Shown in pieces: positions 14,653 through 17,865 of a stretch of DNA of 17,865 bases. Made by a program: the position numbers and the translations under genes. This stretch comes from JBBSEZ01 sp038239195 (lineage in GTDB: Bacteria > Planctomycetota > Planctomycetia > Gemmatales > Gemmataceae). Every line of letters starts with the position of its first letter. The first letter of the stretch is position 1. The notes under the pieces were generated by a model. The model was not told where the DNA came from and made no database searches. It saw only the letters and a list, made by a program, of their open reading frames with translations. Location of the stretch: assembly GCA_038239195.1 (NCBI GenBank), contig JBBSEZ010000184.1, positions 1-17,865 of the forward strand. The letters run 5' to 3'.

Positions 14653-15285
14653 TCACCACTTGCCGCGCCGCGGCCGTTGGCGTTCCTGCTCCTCCTGGAG
14701 CTTGCGGATGTACTCGACGCGCTCCTCGGCCGACACCTTGGCGCGCTCCGCCTGCTCGAGCAAGCGCGCGTAATCGAGCCGGTGCAGGCGCTGGAGCGAC
14801 TGCACCTCGTTCTCGCCCTCCACGGTCGCCCCGAGCCGGGCGATGAACTGACGGGCCAACTCCTCGATGCGCAACGGGCCCTGCTGCAACAGCTCCAGCG
14901 TCAGCAGCGACAGCTCGCGCGCCAGCCCGAAGAAGCCTCGGTCGAGAAACGGCCCGAGGGGCTTCTCGCCGACCAGGGCCGGAAGGGCGGCGCGCACCTG
15001 GGGCAGTTCCAGGGCGCTGACGGCGAGGGCCAGCCGGCGCCAGGCCTCGGCATCGAGGTCGGCCGTGCGCTCGGCGAAGTCTTCGGGCAGCAGCGGGACG
15101 AGGCCCGCGTCGCGGCAGTGGTCGGAGAGCCTGGCGCAAACCAGGGCCGGCTCGATGGCCTTCCGGGCGCAGCGCACCGCCCCCTGCGCGAAACACGCGC
15201 GCACGGCGCCGAGCTCGAGCGCCGGCGGGGGCGGGGCCTTGCCGCCCTTGTGCTTGCGCGGGAAGAAGCGATCAGCGATCGACAT
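14653..15285 (-). CDS. Unknown protein with charged helical C-terminus, vWA-operon partner 3
   Basis: 210 aa, not recognised. A basic N-terminus (FFPRKHKGGKAP) leads into a mostly alpha-helical, Leu/Ala-rich body. The last ~45 residues (from about 165) are Glu/Arg/Gln-rich and likely form a coiled coil, ending QEEQERQRPRRGKW. No transmembrane segment or enzymatic motif is seen. ATG 15285 has a good GAGGAGA ribosome site and overlaps the 3' end of the vWA gene by 14 bp, so the two are probably made in fixed proportion. A structural or regulatory partner of the vWA protein is the simplest reading. Confidence 0.72.
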   Translation of the reverse strand: MSIADRFFPRKHKGGKAPPPPALELGAVRACFAQGAVRCARKAIEPALVCARLSDHCRDAGLVPLLPEDFAERTADLDAEAWRRLALAVSALELPQVRAALPALVGEKPLGPFLDRGFFGLARELSLLTLELLQQGPLRIEELARQFIARLGATVEGENEVQSLQRLHRLDYARLLEQAERAKVSAEERVEYIRKLQEEQERQRPRRGKW

Positions 15286-16957
15286 CGCGTTTCTCCTCGA
15301 ACAGGGCGCGCGACAGCGCCGCCGCCATCCTGGGGAAGTCTTCCATCTCCTGCACCGTCACCACCTTCGCCCCCACCTGACCGTAGTGCGCCACCCGCTT
15401 CGGGTCGGGACGGTGCAGCAGCAGCACGAAGTGCGGCGAGGCGGCGACCGCTTCCTGAAACACGTTGGCGTGCTCCGGCTTGCTGTCGTAGTTGTGGTCG
15501 AAGTCGGTGTCGGTGATGACGACGCGGATCGGCTGCCCGCCCACCCCGGAAGCGCACTCCTCCACGCTCTTCTGGAGCACCTCGAAGGGGAACGCGGTAC
15601 CTCCGCCGAGGTAGTGCATCAAAAAGCGCGATAACTCGATCTCCGAACGGCACCATTGCCAGTACGCGACCGGGGCCGTCGAGTAGAGCAGGGCCCGCGC
15701 CCAGCCGCCCGCCCGGATCGCCGCGGTGTGGAGGATTTGCGCCGCCAGGGTCATGGCGTTGCGCGTGCGCCGCGGGTCGGGCATGGAGCCGCTCACGTCG
15801 AGGTAGATCTCGAGCCGCGGCTGCCAGAGCGGAACGTCGTGCCCCTCGACGTCGGCGATGCTGACGCGCTTGAGCGGTTGTACCACGCCGTATTCCGGGC
15901 CGCGCTGCACGAGCGTGGCGAGCCAATCTATGTCGCGCAGGGCGTCGCCCGGCACCCACTCCTCCAGCGTGGTGGGCACGATGGCCTCGCCGACGCGGCG
16001 CTGGGGGGGCGGCTGAATCAGGTAGCGCTCGGCCTGCTGGCGGTAGTAGGCCGCCATCACCTCGGGCACGATCGTCGCGTCGGCCTTGCGCGAGCCAGGC
16101 AGTCCCTTGATGCGGCGCTCCAGGGCGTGCGGATCGCGCAAGTGGTCGCCCTGCTCGGCGCGCAGCCAGCCCTCGGCGATGGCTCGCTCGATGGCCGCCA
16201 GTTCCCGGGCGCTGGGCGTCAGGGCGTCGGCCCAGTCTTCGGGGGAGGGGTCGCCGCAGTTGCAGGCATACGGGTCGATGCCGAGAGGGGCCTCGCCCTT
16301 GCGCGGTCGGACGTAGCGGCTGATGACGGAGACGAAGTAGATGAACTGCGTGAAGAGGTTGGGCCCGAGGTGGAACAGGTCCTGGGCCAGCACCTGCGCG
16401 TCGGCGCGGTAGCCGGGGTAGGCCGCCTCGAACTCGGGCAGGGCAGGGCCCATGAGCGAGCCGGGCTCCATCTGCCACAGCTCCTCGTAGACCGCCAGGT
16501 AAAACAGGAAGGCCGGGCCCTGCTCCCAGTCCCCCTCGCCGATGAACGCCTGATAGACGGCGGCGAGCTGGGGGCGCAGGTCGTGGCCGAGCGTTTCGTT
16601 GATGAGCAGGTCGGTGAACAGGTTCAGGACGGAGTAGTCGTCGAACGGGAGCAGCGCCCTCTCCAACAGGTATAAGCGCGCCTGCGTGGCGAGCGTTCCG
16701 GGATAGCGGACGTGATGGCCGATCTCGTGGGCGAGGATGGCCTCGATGCTGCCGACAAGCCCCTTGTCGCGGATGAGTTGATGGTGCAGCGCCACCTGGC
16801 GCGTGCCGAGGTGGATGTGGGCGACGGTGGTCTGGGCGGCGTCATCGACGGGTGGGCGCAGCAGCAGGAACGGCGACCAGCGTGCGGAGGCGCGCGGCCA
16901 GGCGTCGTCGATGAGCGCCTGGACTTCGAGCATGTCGGGGGCAGGAGCAGTGGGCAT
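15272..16957 (-). CDS. HExxH metallopeptidase-like plus vWA protein (DUF2201-like architecture)
   Basis: 561 aa. The N-terminal part carries AHEIGHHVRYP (His77, Glu78, His81) and, 40 residues on, DLLINETLG (Asp116, Asn120, Glu121), the layout of putative metallopeptidase domains found before VWA-like domains in DUF2201 proteins. The C-terminal part is a von Willebrand A domain with an intact MIDAS: DVSGSM (Asp387, Ser389, Ser391), GGGTAF and VITDTDFD. Such vWA proteins usually work with MoxR-family AAA+ ATPases in assembly or activation of protein complexes. ATG 16957 has GGAGG 7 nt upstream and overlaps the previous stop as TGATG; an in-frame ATG at 16978 would lie inside the preceding gene. 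No MoxR ATPase is in this window; it could lie upstream, to the right. Whether the HExxH site is catalytic is open. Confidence 0.85.
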   Translation of the reverse strand: MPTAPAPDMLEVQALIDDAWPRASARWSPFLLLRPPVDDAAQTTVAHIHLGTRQVALHHQLIRDKGLVGSIEAILAHEIGHHVRYPGTLATQARLYLLERALLPFDDYSVLNLFTDLLINETLGHDLRPQLAAVYQAFIGEGDWEQGPAFLFYLAVYEELWQMEPGSLMGPALPEFEAAYPGYRADAQVLAQDLFHLGPNLFTQFIYFVSVISRYVRPRKGEAPLGIDPYACNCGDPSPEDWADALTPSARELAAIERAIAEGWLRAEQGDHLRDPHALERRIKGLPGSRKADATIVPEVMAAYYRQQAERYLIQPPPQRRVGEAIVPTTLEEWVPGDALRDIDWLATLVQRGPEYGVVQPLKRVSIADVEGHDVPLWQPRLEIYLDVSGSMPDPRRTRNAMTLAAQILHTAAIRAGGWARALLYSTAPVAYWQWCRSEIELSRFLMHYLGGGTAFPFEVLQKSVEECASGVGGQPIRVVITDTDFDHNYDSKPEHANVFQEAVAASPHFVLLLHRPDPKRVAHYGQVGAKVVTVQEMEDFPRMAAALSRALFEEKRDVDR

Positions 16958-17811
16958 CAGTTGGCCTCCACGATCCACAGGCGCTGGGAGTCGAGCGCGC
17001 AGGCGGCGACGAAGCCCGCCCGGGCGATGGCGTGGTGCGCGCAGCGGCGCAGGGAGGGCAGGGCGACGCTCCGGCCCGCGACGGTGGCGCGCTGGTCTTC
17101 AAAGGCGACGGCCGGGAGCTCGCCCGGCTCGTCGAAGGCGGCGAGCCCGTCCGTCAGGCCGAGGGCCTCGCTCTTGCCCTCCGGCCGCAGGAGCACGCCA
17201 ATTTGCACTCCCGGGAGCCGGCGGTCCTGGACACAGAGGACGGTCGGGGCGGCGAGGTGCAACCGGCCCGGCAAGAACTCGTCGTGAAAGAGCCGCAGGT
17301 CGAGGACGGTGACGGCCCAGGGCCCTTGCCACGTCGAGGGGGGAGCGGGCGTCAGGACGGGGCGCAGCGTTTCGACGAGAAAGGCCTCGACGTCGCCGAG
17401 GGAGCGCACTCGCCCCGCGCAGGCGTTGACGTAGCGATCGACCCACGCGGGCTCGGCGCGCAGGCCCTCGCCGAGGTTCCAGAGCTTCACCAGCAACGGA
17501 AGGCGCTCGTCGGGCGAGGCGTGCGGCAAGAGGGCGGGGACGAGCTGCACCAGGCACCGCTCGAGGAACGACGTCCAGGGAGCGCCGGGGGAGGGCGGGG
17601 CGGCGAGGCGCAACGCTGCGGTGCCGATGGCCTCCTGCACGAGGCGGAGGTAGGCGCGCAGGACGGGCTCGGCGCCCGGTTGCTTGCCGAGGGCGTGCGC
17701 GAGAGCGCGGGCGGGGCCCTGGCCGACGGCGTCGAACAGGGCGCCCTCCCAGGCGGCGACTCGGCGGGCGCCGTCGTGGCGCAGGTCGTCGAGCAGGGAG
17801 GCGGGGGGCAT
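16957..17811 (-). CDS. Unknown protein, first visible gene of the vWA operon
   Basis: 284 aa, not recognised. The first ~150 residues are helical and Leu/Ala/Pro-rich. The second half is strand-rich, with hydrophobic/charged alternation such as WAVTVLDLRLFHDEFLPG and a C-terminal RAGFVAACALDSQRLWIVEAN that reads like a beta-propeller blade or similar strand repeat. It may correspond to one of the accessory bpX-type proteins of MoxR-vWA-propeller systems, but I cannot assign one. ATG 17811 has GAGG about 7 nt upstream and was chosen over the frame's ATG at 17865, which would lie in the palindrome at the window edge. Its stop overlaps the vWA start as TGATG, indicating coupling. No promoter is visible in the 54 nt upstream, so the operon may begin outside the window. 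Confidence 0.7.
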   Translation of the reverse strand: MPPASLLDDLRHDGARRVAAWEGALFDAVGQGPARALAHALGKQPGAEPVLRAYLRLVQEAIGTAALRLAAPPSPGAPWTSFLERCLVQLVPALLPHASPDERLPLLVKLWNLGEGLRAEPAWVDRYVNACAGRVRSLGDVEAFLVETLRPVLTPAPPSTWQGPWAVTVLDLRLFHDEFLPGRLHLAAPTVLCVQDRRLPGVQIGVLLRPEGKSEALGLTDGLAAFDEPGELPAVAFEDQRATVAGRSVALPSLRRCAHHAIARAGFVAACALDSQRLWIVEAN

Positions 17812-17837
17812 GGTGGTCCTCAGTGTTGGCAGTCGCG

Positions 17838-17865
17838 TAGGGTGGGCCGAGTCTTCGAGGCCCAC
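17838..17865. repeat. Palindromic element truncated by the window edge
   Basis: GTGGGCC (17842-17848) and GGCCCAC (17859-17865) are inverted repeats around GAGTCTTCGA. The left flank GTAGG matches the start of the perfect palindrome at 3391, so the complete element may end CCTAC just outside the window. It lies immediately upstream of the 284-aa gene. Confidence 0.55.

Overview
The window is a strongly GC-rich bacterial chromosome segment, most likely from a planctomycete of the Gemmata group. The main evidence is a large secreted planctomycete-style modular protein (6867-9761), a C30-type carotenoid gene set as known from planctomycetes, and several perfect or near-perfect palindromic elements sitting at gene ends. 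No rRNA, tRNA, CRISPR array, transposase or phage gene is visible. Assignment to the lineage is inference from gene content.

Left part, plus strand (209-5410): a tight three-gene carotenoid operon. A CrtN-like desaturase is followed 13 nt later by a second CrtI/CrtP-like oxidoreductase fused in one frame to a PlsC-type acyltransferase. A CrtQ-like membrane glycosyltransferase then starts on an overlapping GTGA. Together these look like desaturation/oxidation, glycosylation and acylation of a C30 (diapo) carotenoid, as in staphyloxanthin-type pathways. Palindromic elements lie at 67-128, 1724-1844, 3391-3440 and 5405-5454. They supply stop codons, a C-terminal tail and the interdomain linker of the fusion.

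Middle part, plus strand (5564-9761): a PmtA-like phospholipid N-methyltransferase, a single-domain STAS protein, and a 964-residue secreted cysteine-rich protein with two related secretin-N/STN-like modules. The last gene ends in a good intrinsic terminator (9789-9833).

Right part, minus strand (17811 down to 9837): ten closely packed genes transcribed leftward, converging on that terminator. In transcription order these are: an unknown 284-aa protein; a HExxH metallopeptidase-like plus vWA protein (DUF2201-like architecture); two unknown proteins (210 and 254 aa); an MtfA-type zinc peptidase; a radical SAM protein; an aminotransferase-fold protein whose PLP-lysine position appears to be Arg; a DUF309 protein; a Mug-type uracil/thymine mismatch DNA glycosylase; and a stand-alone GspE N-terminal (MshEN-like) protein. 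The first five are linked by TGATG/ATGA overlaps, a 14-bp overlap and a 3-nt gap. They look like part of a MoxR/vWA-type regulatory system whose AAA+ ATPase, if present, would lie upstream, beyond the right edge. This operon is the least described part of the window.
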